Shown here one piece after another: positions 39,541 through 47,582 of a stretch of 64,000 nt of DNA (the stretch's first letter is position 1; each line of letters begins with the position of its first letter). The notes beneath the pieces are model-generated. The model saw nothing but the letters and a program-made list of their open reading frames with translations. It had not been told where the DNA came from and searched no databases. The stretch is taken from NCBI RefSeq assembly GCF_030269605.1, contig NZ_BSTQ01000013.1:124001-188000 (forward strand), given 5' to 3'. This DNA is from Lentzea sp. NBRC 105346. Its GTDB lineage: Bacteria; Actinomycetota; Actinomycetes; Mycobacteriales; Pseudonocardiaceae. The translations under genes were made by a program, and so were the position numbers.

Positions 39541-41346
39541 GTGACCACCCCCAAGCGTCGCGCGCGCGTGCGCGCCCCTGAGCTGGTCGGACGCGCCTGG
39601 CTGAACACCGGCGGCGAGCAGATCACGCTCAAGGGCCTGCGCGGCAAGATCGTGCTGCTCGACTTCTGGACGTTCTGCTGCATCAACTGCCTGCACGTGC
39701 TGGACGAGCTGCGCCCGCTCGAAGCCGAGCACGAGGACGTCCTGGTCACCATCGGCGTCCACTCGCCGAAGTTCGTGCACGAGGCGGACCCCGAGGCGCT
39801 GAAGGCCGCGGTCGAGCGGTACGAGGTGCACCACCCGGTACTCGACGACCCCGAGCTCACGACCTGGCAGAACTACGCCGTCAAGGCGTGGCCGACGCTC
39901 GTCCTCATCGACCCCGAGGGCTACATCGTCCACGTAGCCGCGGGCGAGGGCCACGTCGAGGCGCTCGACACGATCATCAAAGAGCTGATCGAGGAACACG
40001 AAGAAAAGGGCACGCTCCACAAAGGACAGGGCCCGTACGTTCCACCACCCCCGAGAGACACGACGCTGCGCTTCCCCGCCAAGGCGATCCTGACCCCGAG
40101 CAATACCCTGCTGGTCAGCGACTCCGCCCACCACAGCCTGGTCGAGCTCGAACTCGACGGCGAGACGGTGCGGAGGCGCATCGGCACGGGAGAACGAGGC
40201 GACCAGGACGGCCTGAAACCGACGTTCTCCGAGCCGGCGGGCCTGACGCTCGTACCCGAAACCCTCGGCTACCACGTGGTCGTCGCGGACACGGTCAACC
40301 ACTTGCTGCGCGGCCTCAACCTGGACACCGGCGAGGTCACCACGATCGCCGGCACCGGCGAGCAGTGGCGCGACGGGGAAACCGACGGACCCGCCGACAA
40401 GATCGCCCTCACCAGCCCTTGGGACGTGGCCTGGTGGAACAACGGCATCGCCATCGCGATGGCGGGCAACCACACGCTGGGTTTCTTCGACCCCAGGACG
40501 AACCAGATAACAAGACTTGCGGGTACCACGGTCGAAGGCATCAACGACGGCCCGGCCGATCAGGCCTCCTTCGCGCAGACCAGTGGACTGAGCACAGACG
40601 GAACCAGACTGTGGATGGTCGACTCCGAGACGAGCGCCCTGCGCTGGCTGGAGAACGACGAGGTCCGCACGGTGGTGGGCAAGGGGCTGTTCGCGTTCGG
40701 CCACAAGGACGGCGACGCCGAGGAGGCGCTCTTCCAGCACCCGCTGGGCGTCACGGCGCTGCCCGACGGCACGGTCGTCGTCGCGGACACCTACAACAAC
40801 GCGATCCGGCAGTACGACCCGAAGACGAACGAGGTCACCACGATCGCCACGGACATCGCCGAGCCGAGCGACGTCGTGCTGGTCGACGGGCACCTCACCG
40901 TCGTCGCCAGCGCGGCGCACCGGCTCGAACGGCTCGCGAAGAACATCGTCAAGATCGACGGCACCGAGCACGCGGTGAAGCGGCCGGCCACCGAGATCAA
41001 CAACGAAGAGCTCGAACTGACGGTCGTCTTCACCCCGCCCGCGGGCACCAAGCTGGACGACCGCTACGGCCCGTCCACCCGGCTGGAGATCACCAGCTCG
41101 CCCGAGAACCTGATCATCGAGGGCGCGGGGGTGAGCACCGGCCTTTCGAGACGGCTGAAAATCAACAGGAACATCACAGGTGGCGTGCTGCACGTCGTGG
41201 CGCAGGCGGCGAGTTGCTCCGACGACCCCGCCATCGAGCACCCCGTGTGCCGTCTGACCAGGCAAGACTGGGGTGTGCCCGTACGCGTGACCGATACGGG
41301 TCCAAACCGTCTTCCACTCTTGATGGGCGGCATGGACGAGGGCTAG
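39541..41346 (+). CDS. Thioredoxin-like domain fused to NHL repeats
   Basis: 601 residues from the GTG at 39541, where homology to RARVRAPELVGRAWLNTGGE begins; earlier in-frame codons overlap the upstream gene. Residues 20-155 form a TlpA-like thioredoxin domain with the redox motif in WTFCCINCLHVLDEL. Residues 170-490 hold NHL beta-propeller blades such as GLTLVPETLGYHVVVADTVN and GVTALPDGTVVVADTYNNAI. No signal peptide is evident, so location is uncertain. Widespread in actinobacteria; a redox role is assumed. Confidence 0.88.
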   Translation: MTTPKRRARVRAPELVGRAWLNTGGEQITLKGLRGKIVLLDFWTFCCINCLHVLDELRPLEAEHEDVLVTIGVHSPKFVHEADPEALKAAVERYEVHHPVLDDPELTTWQNYAVKAWPTLVLIDPEGYIVHVAAGEGHVEALDTIIKELIEEHEEKGTLHKGQGPYVPPPPRDTTLRFPAKAILTPSNTLLVSDSAHHSLVELELDGETVRRRIGTGERGDQDGLKPTFSEPAGLTLVPETLGYHVVVADTVNHLLRGLNLDTGEVTTIAGTGEQWRDGETDGPADKIALTSPWDVAWWNNGIAIAMAGNHTLGFFDPRTNQITRLAGTTVEGINDGPADQASFAQTSGLSTDGTRLWMVDSETSALRWLENDEVRTVVGKGLFAFGHKDGDAEEALFQHPLGVTALPDGTVVVADTYNNAIRQYDPKTNEVTTIATDIAEPSDVVLVDGHLTVVASAAHRLERLAKNIVKIDGTEHAVKRPATEINNEELELTVVFTPPAGTKLDDRYGPSTRLEITSSPENLIIEGAGVSTGLSRRLKINRNITGGVLHVVAQAASCSDDPAIEHPVCRLTRQDWGVPVRVTDTGPNRLPLLMGGMDEG

Positions 41347-41371
41347 TTCCGGGTGCACGTAGACTCTCCCG

Positions 41372-41692
41372 GTGCCTGATGTCAAGCTCGAGATCCAGAT
41401 GCTGTACGACCGCGTCATGGTGCGGATCTCGCCGGAGGACGGCGAGCGTCGCAGCAGCGGTGGCATCGTCATCCCCGCGACGGCGCAGATGGCCAAGCGG
41501 TTGGCATGGGGCGACGTGTTCGGTGTGGGTACGAGCGTGCGGCACGTCAAGGTCGGCGACCGGGTGTTGTTCAACCCGGACGACCAGCTCGAGGTAGAGG
41601 TGCAGGGAACCACCTACCTCGTCATGCGCGAACGTGACCTGCACGCGGTCGCGACCGAGCTCACCGAACATGGGACTGGTCTGTACCTGTGA
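41372..41692 (+). CDS. GroES-family co-chaperonin-like protein
   Basis: 106 residues. IQMLYDRVMVRISPEDGERR followed by SSGGIVIPATAQ is the GroES mobile-loop region, and VKVGDRVLFNPDDQLEVEVQ followed by YLVMRERDLHAV the beta-barrel end. No groEL is adjacent, and the main groESL operon is expected elsewhere, so this is a paralogue. TAGACT six bases before the GTG suggests leaderless transcription. Confidence 0.87.
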   Translation: MPDVKLEIQMLYDRVMVRISPEDGERRSSGGIVIPATAQMAKRLAWGDVFGVGTSVRHVKVGDRVLFNPDDQLEVEVQGTTYLVMRERDLHAVATELTEHGTGLYL

Positions 41693-41772
41693 AGGACCGG
41701 TTCGTGATCTGTGCGTGGTAACCAGACGCACGTACGCCTCAGGACGACGGACGACAGGCAACGGGGAGAGCA

Positions 41773-43776
41773 GTGCCGTACGACGCTGACAAGACGAGAG
41801 CCATGCTCCCGGTGACCCCTGATACCACCGCATCCGAGCGGACCAGCAAGATCTCGGTCGACGCGTTGCGGCAGGACACCGAGGCGTGGCCCACGCAGGA
41901 GCCGGACGCCGAACCGACGGTGACGGTGCAGACACCCGTCCCGCAGGTCGCCCGGGACTTCGCGTCCGCCCCGACCGTGCAGCACATGGCTCCCGTACTT
42001 CCCGAGCCAGAGCCCGAGGACTCGGGCGTCTACGGCCCCGTCATGGTCGAACCGTCCGAAGCGGACGAGACCGAGGGCAAGCCGTTCAACCGCAAGAAGG
42101 CGCTGGTCGTCGCCGCGGCGGCCGTCGGCGCGCTGGGGTTGTTGTACGGCCTGGACATCCTGATCTCCAGCGGCAACGTGCCGCGCGGCGTGACCGTGGC
42201 CGGCGTGGACGTCGGCGGGCTGAGCCACACCGCGGCCGAGCAGAAGCTGCGCAAGGAGATCGAGCCGCGGCTGGGCAAGCCGCTCGCGCTCAAGGTCGGC
42301 GACGTCGACGCGGAGATCGACCCGAAGGCCGCCGGGCTCGCGCTGGACTGGAACAAGACCATCGACCGCGCGGGCAGCCAGCCGCTCAGCCCGATCACGC
42401 GCGTCACCTCGTTCTTCACCTCACGTGAGGTCGGCGTCGCGACGCAGGCCGACGACCAGAAGCTCGACGCCGCACTGGAGGCGTTGCGGCCCAAGGTGGA
42501 TCACGACCCGATCGAGGGCACCATCAAGTTCGAGGGTGCCAAGCCGACCGCGGTCGACCCGCACAACGGCCAGAAGCTGCGCGCCGACGAGGCCGCGAAG
42601 GCGATCATCGCGAGCTGGGCCGAGGGCAAGCCGGTGGACCTGCCCGTCGACAGCACGCCGGTGAAGACGACCAAGGAAGGCGTCCAGAAGGTCCTGGACG
42701 ACGTCGTCAAGCACGCCGTGTCCGGTCCCGTCGTCGTCCACGGCGAGAAGAAGGACGCGACGCTGACGCCCGAGCAGATCGCCACCACGCTCGTGTTCGA
42801 GCCGGGCGAGAACGGCGCGCTGAACGTCAAGCAGGACAACGCGAAGATCATCGAAGCGGCCGGCCCGCAGCTCAAGGAGACCGAGAAGGAAGGCAAGGAC
42901 GCCCAGATCGTCTTCGAGGGCGGCAAGCCGACGGTCAAGGAGTCGGTCGACGGCATGGGCGTCGACTGGGACAAGAGCTTCGAGAAGTACTTCGACGTGC
43001 TGAAGAGCTCGGACAAGCGGGAGATCAAGGCCGAGTACAAGCACACGCCCGCGAAGGTCACCACCGAGCAGGCGAACAAGATGGGCATCAAGGAGGTCAT
43101 CGGCGAGTTCCAGACCGGTGGCTTCGCCGCGGAGTCCGGCGTCAACATCAAGGTCGTCGCCGCCAAGGTCAACGGCGCGATCGTGAAGCCGCACGAGACG
43201 TTCAGCCTCAACGGCTACACGGGCCCGCGCGGCACCGCGCAGGGCTATGTCGAGGCGGGCATCATCGAGAACGGCGCGCCGGGCCGCGCGGTCGGCGGTG
43301 GCATCTCGCAGTTCGCCACGACGCTCTACAACGCCTCGTACTACGCGGGCATGAAGGACGCGGGCCACAAGGAGCACAGCTACTGGATCTCCCGGTACCC
43401 GGCCGGTCGCGAGGCCACGGTGTTCATGGACACCAACGGCAACAGCCTGATCGACATCAGGTTCACCAACCCGGACGACACCGGCGTCGCGATCCAGACG
43501 ATCTGGACCCCGTCCACGATCAAGATCGTCCTGTGGGGCACGAAGAACTACGACGTCACCGGCTCGACCAGTGAGAAGTCGAACTTCACCGAGCCCAAGG
43601 AGATCCACAAGACGACCCAGCCGTGCGTTGCCGGCAACGGCGCGCAGGGCTTCACGGTGACCGACACCCGCACGATCAAGGACCGCCGCAGCGGCCAGAC
43701 CCGCTCGGAGAGCCGGACCGTGCGGTACGACCCGTCACCGAAGATCATCTGCGACGCACCACCACCAAGCGGCTGA
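41773..43776 (+). CDS. VanW-family membrane-anchored protein
   Basis: 667 residues, GTG start after GGGGAGAGCA. A Pro/Glu-rich cytoplasmic N-terminus (1-105) precedes one membrane helix (KKALVVAAAAVGALGLLYGL). The outside part holds two peptidoglycan-binding-4-like domains (about 150-400) and a VanW domain near the C-terminus with TFSLNGYTGPRGTAQGYVEA and AVGGGISQFATTLYNASYYA. Although vanW belongs to vancomycin clusters, stand-alone copies are common and not linked to resistance; a cell-wall role is likely. Confidence 0.9.
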   Translation: MPYDADKTRAMLPVTPDTTASERTSKISVDALRQDTEAWPTQEPDAEPTVTVQTPVPQVARDFASAPTVQHMAPVLPEPEPEDSGVYGPVMVEPSEADETEGKPFNRKKALVVAAAAVGALGLLYGLDILISSGNVPRGVTVAGVDVGGLSHTAAEQKLRKEIEPRLGKPLALKVGDVDAEIDPKAAGLALDWNKTIDRAGSQPLSPITRVTSFFTSREVGVATQADDQKLDAALEALRPKVDHDPIEGTIKFEGAKPTAVDPHNGQKLRADEAAKAIIASWAEGKPVDLPVDSTPVKTTKEGVQKVLDDVVKHAVSGPVVVHGEKKDATLTPEQIATTLVFEPGENGALNVKQDNAKIIEAAGPQLKETEKEGKDAQIVFEGGKPTVKESVDGMGVDWDKSFEKYFDVLKSSDKREIKAEYKHTPAKVTTEQANKMGIKEVIGEFQTGGFAAESGVNIKVVAAKVNGAIVKPHETFSLNGYTGPRGTAQGYVEAGIIENGAPGRAVGGGISQFATTLYNASYYAGMKDAGHKEHSYWISRYPAGREATVFMDTNGNSLIDIRFTNPDDTGVAIQTIWTPSTIKIVLWGTKNYDVTGSTSEKSNFTEPKEIHKTTQPCVAGNGAQGFTVTDTRTIKDRRSGQTRSESRTVRYDPSPKIICDAPPPSG

Positions 43777-43792
43777 GCTGCGAGGTTGTCAA

Positions 43793-43828
43793 GTGGCCAC
43801 GAATGGGTATTCACCCGTTCGTGGCCAC
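43793..43828 (+). other. Long hairpin covering the start region of the DUF1206 gene
   Basis: GTGGCCACGAATGGGT (43793-43808) pairs with 43813-43828 around ATTC: 15 of 16 pairs plus one wobble. It starts 17 bases after the VanW stop and buries the ATG at 43803. No T-run follows, so it is not a standard terminator. Confidence 0.7.
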
Positions 43829-44615
43829 TGTCGCAGAGGAGACACGAAGACAGCCCGTCGTCCAGGTGCTGGGGCGGGTGGGAATGGTGCTGTACGGGGT
43901 CGTGCACGTCGTAGTGGCGTGGCTCGCGATCCAGGTCGTGCTCGGTGGAAGCGAGCAGACCGACCAGAAGGGCGCGGTGCAGGCGCTCGCGGAGACCCCG
44001 CTGGGCCCATTGCTGCTGTGGGTGCTCGCGATCGGGCTGGTCTGCTTCGCCGTCTGGCAGTTCACGCTGGCGCTGGTCGGCTACCGGTACATCCCGAAGA
44101 AGCGCAAGCGGATCACCAGGCGGTTCGGCTCGGTCGGCCGCGGCATCACGTCCTGCGCCATCGCGTTCGCGGCGTTCAAGTACGCGACCAGCGGTGATGC
44201 CGGTAACTCGACGGAACAACAGCAGACGTTCACCGCGAAGGTGCTCGCGATGCCGGGCGGTCAGCTGCTGGTCGGCGCCGTGGCGATCGGCATCCTCGTC
44301 GTGGCCGGCGCGATCTTCCGCAAGGGCGTGAAGAAGTCCTTCGAGCAGGACCTCGACATGAGCAAGGCGCCGAGCTGGATCGAGCCCGTCGGCCGGGTCG
44401 GGTGGATCGGCAAGGGCTGTGCCTACGGCGTCATCGGCGTCCTGGTCGGACTCGCCGCCATCTACGCCGACCCGGAGCAGTCCGGTGGCCTGGACAAGGC
44501 GCTGCACACGCTGGCGGCTCAACCGTTCGGCGCGATTCTGCTGGCCCTGGTCGCGGTCGGACTGGCGGCGTTCGGTGTGTACTGCTTCGTCGCCGCCCGA
44601 GCCCAAAAGGGCTGA
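43803..44615 (+). CDS. DUF1206 membrane protein
   Basis: 270 residues with six membrane helices in three similar pairs, each starting with a Gly-Arg motif (VLGRVGMVLYGVVHVVVAWL; SVGRGITSCAIAFAAFKYAT; PVGRVGWIGKGCAYGVIGVL), the DUF1206 pattern. Function unknown. The start is uncertain: the ATG at 43803 lies inside a 16-base-pair hairpin and lacks a ribosome site; a GTG at 43821 is possible. A strong terminator follows. Confidence 0.85.
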   Translation: MGIHPFVATVAEETRRQPVVQVLGRVGMVLYGVVHVVVAWLAIQVVLGGSEQTDQKGAVQALAETPLGPLLLWVLAIGLVCFAVWQFTLALVGYRYIPKKRKRITRRFGSVGRGITSCAIAFAAFKYATSGDAGNSTEQQQTFTAKVLAMPGGQLLVGAVAIGILVVAGAIFRKGVKKSFEQDLDMSKAPSWIEPVGRVGWIGKGCAYGVIGVLVGLAAIYADPEQSGGLDKALHTLAAQPFGAILLALVAVGLAAFGVYCFVAARAQKG

Positions 44616-44622
44616 AACGGAT

Positions 44623-44660
44623 GACGGGGCCGCACCTCGGGCAGGAGGTGCGGCCCCGTC
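44623..44660. terminator. Bidirectional terminator
   Basis: Sixteen-base-pair perfect stem, GACGGGGCCGCACCTC (44623-44638) with 44645-44660, loop GGGCAG. Lies between the convergent DUF1206 and fadE5 genes. No clear T-run. Confidence 0.8.
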
Positions 44661-44678
44661 GTTCGCGGGTGCGGCGAC

Positions 44679-46514
44679 TTAGAAGACGGACTCGTCCAGG
44701 TCCATCAGGGAGTTGTCGGTCGACTCGGCGACCTTGCGGCGCGCGGTCAGCTCCGGCAGGACGTTCTTCGCGAAGAACGACGCGACGGCGACCTTGCCCT
44801 CGTAGAACGCCTTGTCCTTTGCCGAAACGGTGCCGGACAGCTTGTTCAGCGCCACCTCGGCCTGGCGCAGCAGCAGCCAGCCGACCAGCACGTCACCGGC
44901 GGTCATCAGCAGGCGGACCGAGTTCTGGCCGACCTTGTAGATGTTCCGCACGTCCTCCTGCGAGGAGGTGAGGTAGCCGACCAGCGCGCCGAGCATGCCC
45001 TGCAGGTCCTCGAGACCCTGCTTGAGCAGCGCCCGCTCCTCCTTCAGGCGGCCGTTGCCGCCCTCGTTGTCGAGGAACTTCTGGATCTCGCCGTTGATGA
45101 AGCCGAGCGCCTGGCCCTTGTCGCGGATGATCTTCCGGAAGAAGAAGTCCAGCGACTGGATGGCCGTGGTGCCCTCGTACAGGGAGTCGATCTTCGCGTC
45201 CCGGATGTACTGCTCGATCGGGTACTCCTGCAGGAAGCCCGAGCCGCCCAGGGTCTGCAGCGACTGCGCGAGCTGCTCGTAGGCACGCTCCGAGCCGACA
45301 CCCTTGACGATCGGCAGCAGCAGGTCGTTGACCTTCGCGGCCAGCTCGGCGTCCTCGCCGCCCAGGAACACCTTGTCCTGGAACGTCGCGGTGTACAGGT
45401 ACACGGCGCGCAGGCCCTCGGTGTACGCCTTCTGCAGCATCAGGCTGCGGCGCACGTCCGGGTGGTTGGTGATGGTGACGCGCGGCGCGGTCTTGTCCGT
45501 CATACGCGTCAGGTCGGCGCTCTGGACGCGCTCCTTGGCGTAGTCCAGCGCGTTGAGGTAACCGGTCGACAGCGTCGCGATGGCCTTGGTGCCGACCATC
45601 ATGCGGGCGTACTCGATGACGTCGAACATCTGCGCGATGCCGTCGTGGACCTCGCCGAGCAGCCAGCCCTTGGCGGGCACGCCGTGCTGACCGAAGGTCA
45701 GCTCGCACGTGGTGGACGCCTTGATGCCCATCTTCTTCTCGACGTTGGTCACGAAGGCGCCGTTGCGCTCGCCGAGGTCACCGGTCTGCGGGTCGAAGTG
45801 GAACTTCGGCACGAGGAACAGCGACAGGCCCTTGGTGCCCGGCTTCGACTCGACGCCTTCGCCCTCGGGACGGGCGAGCACCAGGTGCATGATGTTCTCG
45901 GTGAGGTCCTGGTCCGCGGACGTGATGAACCGCTTCACGCCCTCGATGTGCCAGGTGCCGTCGTCCTGCTTGATGGCCTTGGTGCGCCCGGCGCCGACGT
46001 CCGAACCGGCGTCCGGCTCGGTCAGCACCATGGTGGCGCCCCAGCCGCGGTCGATCATCAGCTGCGCCCAGTGCTTGTCGCGCTCAGTGCCGTTGTTGTA
46101 GACGACCGTCGCGAAGCTCGGGCCCGCCAGGTACATGTAGATCGGCGGGTTGGCGCCGAGCATCAGCTCCGACGCGGCCCAGGTGACCGACGGCGGGGTG
46201 CCGTAGCCGCCCAGCTCGGTCGGCAGGAACAGGCGGTACCACTCGCCCTCCCACACGGCCTGGTAGGACTTCTTCAGCGACTCCGGCAGGGTCGCGGTGT
46301 GCGTCGCCGGGTCGAACACCGGCGGGTTGCGGTCAGCGTCGACGAACGAGTCGGCTAGCGGACCCTCCGCCAGGTTCTTCAACTCGGCCAGAACGCCGCG
46401 CGCGGTGTCCTCGTCGGACTGCTCGAACGGCCCCGTGCCGAGGTGGTCCTGCACGTTGAAGACCTCGAACAGGTTGAACTCGAGATCCCTTACGTTGCTC
46501 TTGTAGTGGCCCAT
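44679..46514 (-). CDS. fadE5: Long-form acyl-CoA dehydrogenase (FadE5-like)
   Basis: 611 residues, the long form with N-terminal and C-terminal extensions seen in FadE5. MVLTEPDAGSDVGAGRTKAI and GTWHIEGVKRFITSADQDLT are the FAD/acyl-CoA signature; YEQLAQSLQTLGGSGFLQEY and DSLYEGTTAIQSLDFFFRKI complete the dehydrogenase domain. FadE5 acts on a broad range of acyl-CoAs. In mycobacteria it adjoins htdX-fabG4-fadA2; here it lies 12 kb away but its promoter carries the same TACTnnnnAGTA palindrome. The adjacent upstream gene is the LuxR-type regulator. Confidence 0.93.
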   Translation of the reverse strand: MGHYKSNVRDLEFNLFEVFNVQDHLGTGPFEQSDEDTARGVLAELKNLAEGPLADSFVDADRNPPVFDPATHTATLPESLKKSYQAVWEGEWYRLFLPTELGGYGTPPSVTWAASELMLGANPPIYMYLAGPSFATVVYNNGTERDKHWAQLMIDRGWGATMVLTEPDAGSDVGAGRTKAIKQDDGTWHIEGVKRFITSADQDLTENIMHLVLARPEGEGVESKPGTKGLSLFLVPKFHFDPQTGDLGERNGAFVTNVEKKMGIKASTTCELTFGQHGVPAKGWLLGEVHDGIAQMFDVIEYARMMVGTKAIATLSTGYLNALDYAKERVQSADLTRMTDKTAPRVTITNHPDVRRSLMLQKAYTEGLRAVYLYTATFQDKVFLGGEDAELAAKVNDLLLPIVKGVGSERAYEQLAQSLQTLGGSGFLQEYPIEQYIRDAKIDSLYEGTTAIQSLDFFFRKIIRDKGQALGFINGEIQKFLDNEGGNGRLKEERALLKQGLEDLQGMLGALVGYLTSSQEDVRNIYKVGQNSVRLLMTAGDVLVGWLLLRQAEVALNKLSGTVSAKDKAFYEGKVAVASFFAKNVLPELTARRKVAESTDNSLMDLDESVF

Positions 46515-46579
46515 CTCGTCAGCTCACTCCTCAGGGTCGCGGCGGCGGATGTCGCCTACTGACCGGTAACAACAGCTTA

Positions 46580-46593
46580 TTACTCGACAGTAA
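46580..46593 (-). promoter_or_regulatory. TTACTnnnnAGTAA operator before fadE5
   Basis: TTACTCGACAGTAA, a palindrome with five-base arms, 66 bases upstream of the fadE5 start. Its core TACTCGACAGTA matches the four sites at 28692, 28708, 31423 and 31439. Confidence 0.75.
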
Positions 46594-46709
46594 CCCCGGC
46601 AAGCGATACCACCGATCAGTGGGGAAGTAGACAGTCTTCGAGGGACGCCATGTCCAGTAGACCTTCGGCGATATGTTCATGAGGTGAGCGGCGTCACGCA
46701 GTGCTGGCG

Positions 46710-47339
46710 CTACTCGCGCACGGCTGGGCGGGCCATCAGCAGGCCCGTGCGGTACCCGAGTGACACCGCGTGTGTGCGGTCGCGGGCGCGCATCTTCCGC
46801 AGGATTCCCTTGACGTGCGAGCGGACCGTCTCGACGGACACGTGCATGGCGTCCGCGATCGACTGGTTCTCCAGCCCGTCCGCGATCAACGTGAGCACCT
46901 CGTACTCGCGCCGGGACAGCGCGGGCCGGGAGCGCGGCCGCAGGTTCGGGTCGACGTACCCGTTCGACCGGCACGTCTCCAGGATCACCCGCACGATCCG
47001 GTCCGGCTCGGCGCTGCGCGGCACCACGCCGCGCGCGCCGGCCTCCAGCACGGTCCGGACGTAGTCGGTGCCCGCGTGGGCGTCCCGGACCAGCGAGATG
47101 ACCTGCAGGTGCGGGTCGCCGTCGATCAGCAACCGCGCCAGGTGACCCGCCGGGTCGAGCACCGAGTCGATCAGCAGCACGTCCGGCCTGAGCCGTTCGT
47201 GCAGCCGCACGGCCGTGTGCGGGTGACCGGTCGAGCCGAGCCAACGCAACCCCGCAGTGCGTCGGATCAGCGCGGACAGGCCCTCCCGGTACAGCGGCAC
47301 GGGGTCGACCAGCGCGACCCCTGGCGCGGGCGTGACCAT
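46710..47339 (-). CDS. Atypical LuxR-type response regulator
   Basis: 209 residues; ATG at 47339 with GGAGG five bases upstream. The helix-turn-helix is normal (LSRREYEVLTLIADGLENQS, then VSVETVRSHVKGILRKMRAR). The receiver domain is degenerate: only one Asp at the acidic pair (VALVDPVPLYREG), Asp kept in VLLIDSVLDP, but the conserved Lys is replaced (ARGVVPRSAEP). It may not be controlled by normal phosphorylation. No kinase is adjacent. Divergent from the symporter, with two palindromes in between. Confidence 0.88.
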   Translation of the reverse strand: MVTPAPGVALVDPVPLYREGLSALIRRTAGLRWLGSTGHPHTAVRLHERLRPDVLLIDSVLDPAGHLARLLIDGDPHLQVISLVRDAHAGTDYVRTVLEAGARGVVPRSAEPDRIVRVILETCRSNGYVDPNLRPRSRPALSRREYEVLTLIADGLENQSIADAMHVSVETVRSHVKGILRKMRARDRTHAVSLGYRTGLLMARPAVRE

Positions 47340-47388
47340 CAGCACCTCCGTTCGTGCTTACGGGGGTGTGACGCAGGTCCCACGGGCC

Positions 47389-47430
47389 TATGACGCGGTC
47401 ATACGAGTTCACATACATGACCAACGGTCA
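47389..47430. promoter_or_regulatory. Two palindromes in the LuxR/symporter divergent region
   Basis: TATGAC-gcg-GTCATA (47389-47403) and TGACC-aac-GGTCA (47418-47430), centres 28 bases apart, both with ATGAC/GTCA cores. Located 50-90 bases from the regulator start. A further hairpin CGAGGC-aaca-GCCTCG (47466-47481) lies in the symporter leader. Confidence 0.55.
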
Positions 47431-47582
47431 CGAATGTGATTCAAGACTGGCGAAGCTCTTCCATCCGAGGCAACAGCCTCGTAAGACCTACGTCACATAT
47501 CCCGTGCGGGATGTGCCAGGTTCCGCCGCCCATGGCCTGGTGCGCTCTCGCGGGCACACGTGTGTGCACGCCAGGAGGTCAC

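Noticed and set aside
41372..41692. Considered as the main groES
   Set aside because: No groEL follows and no CIRCE-like inverted repeat precedes it; treated as a paralogue.
41773..43776. VanW protein as a sign of a vancomycin-resistance cluster
   Set aside because: No vanH, vanA/B, vanX or vanR/S homologues nearby; stand-alone VanW proteins are common.
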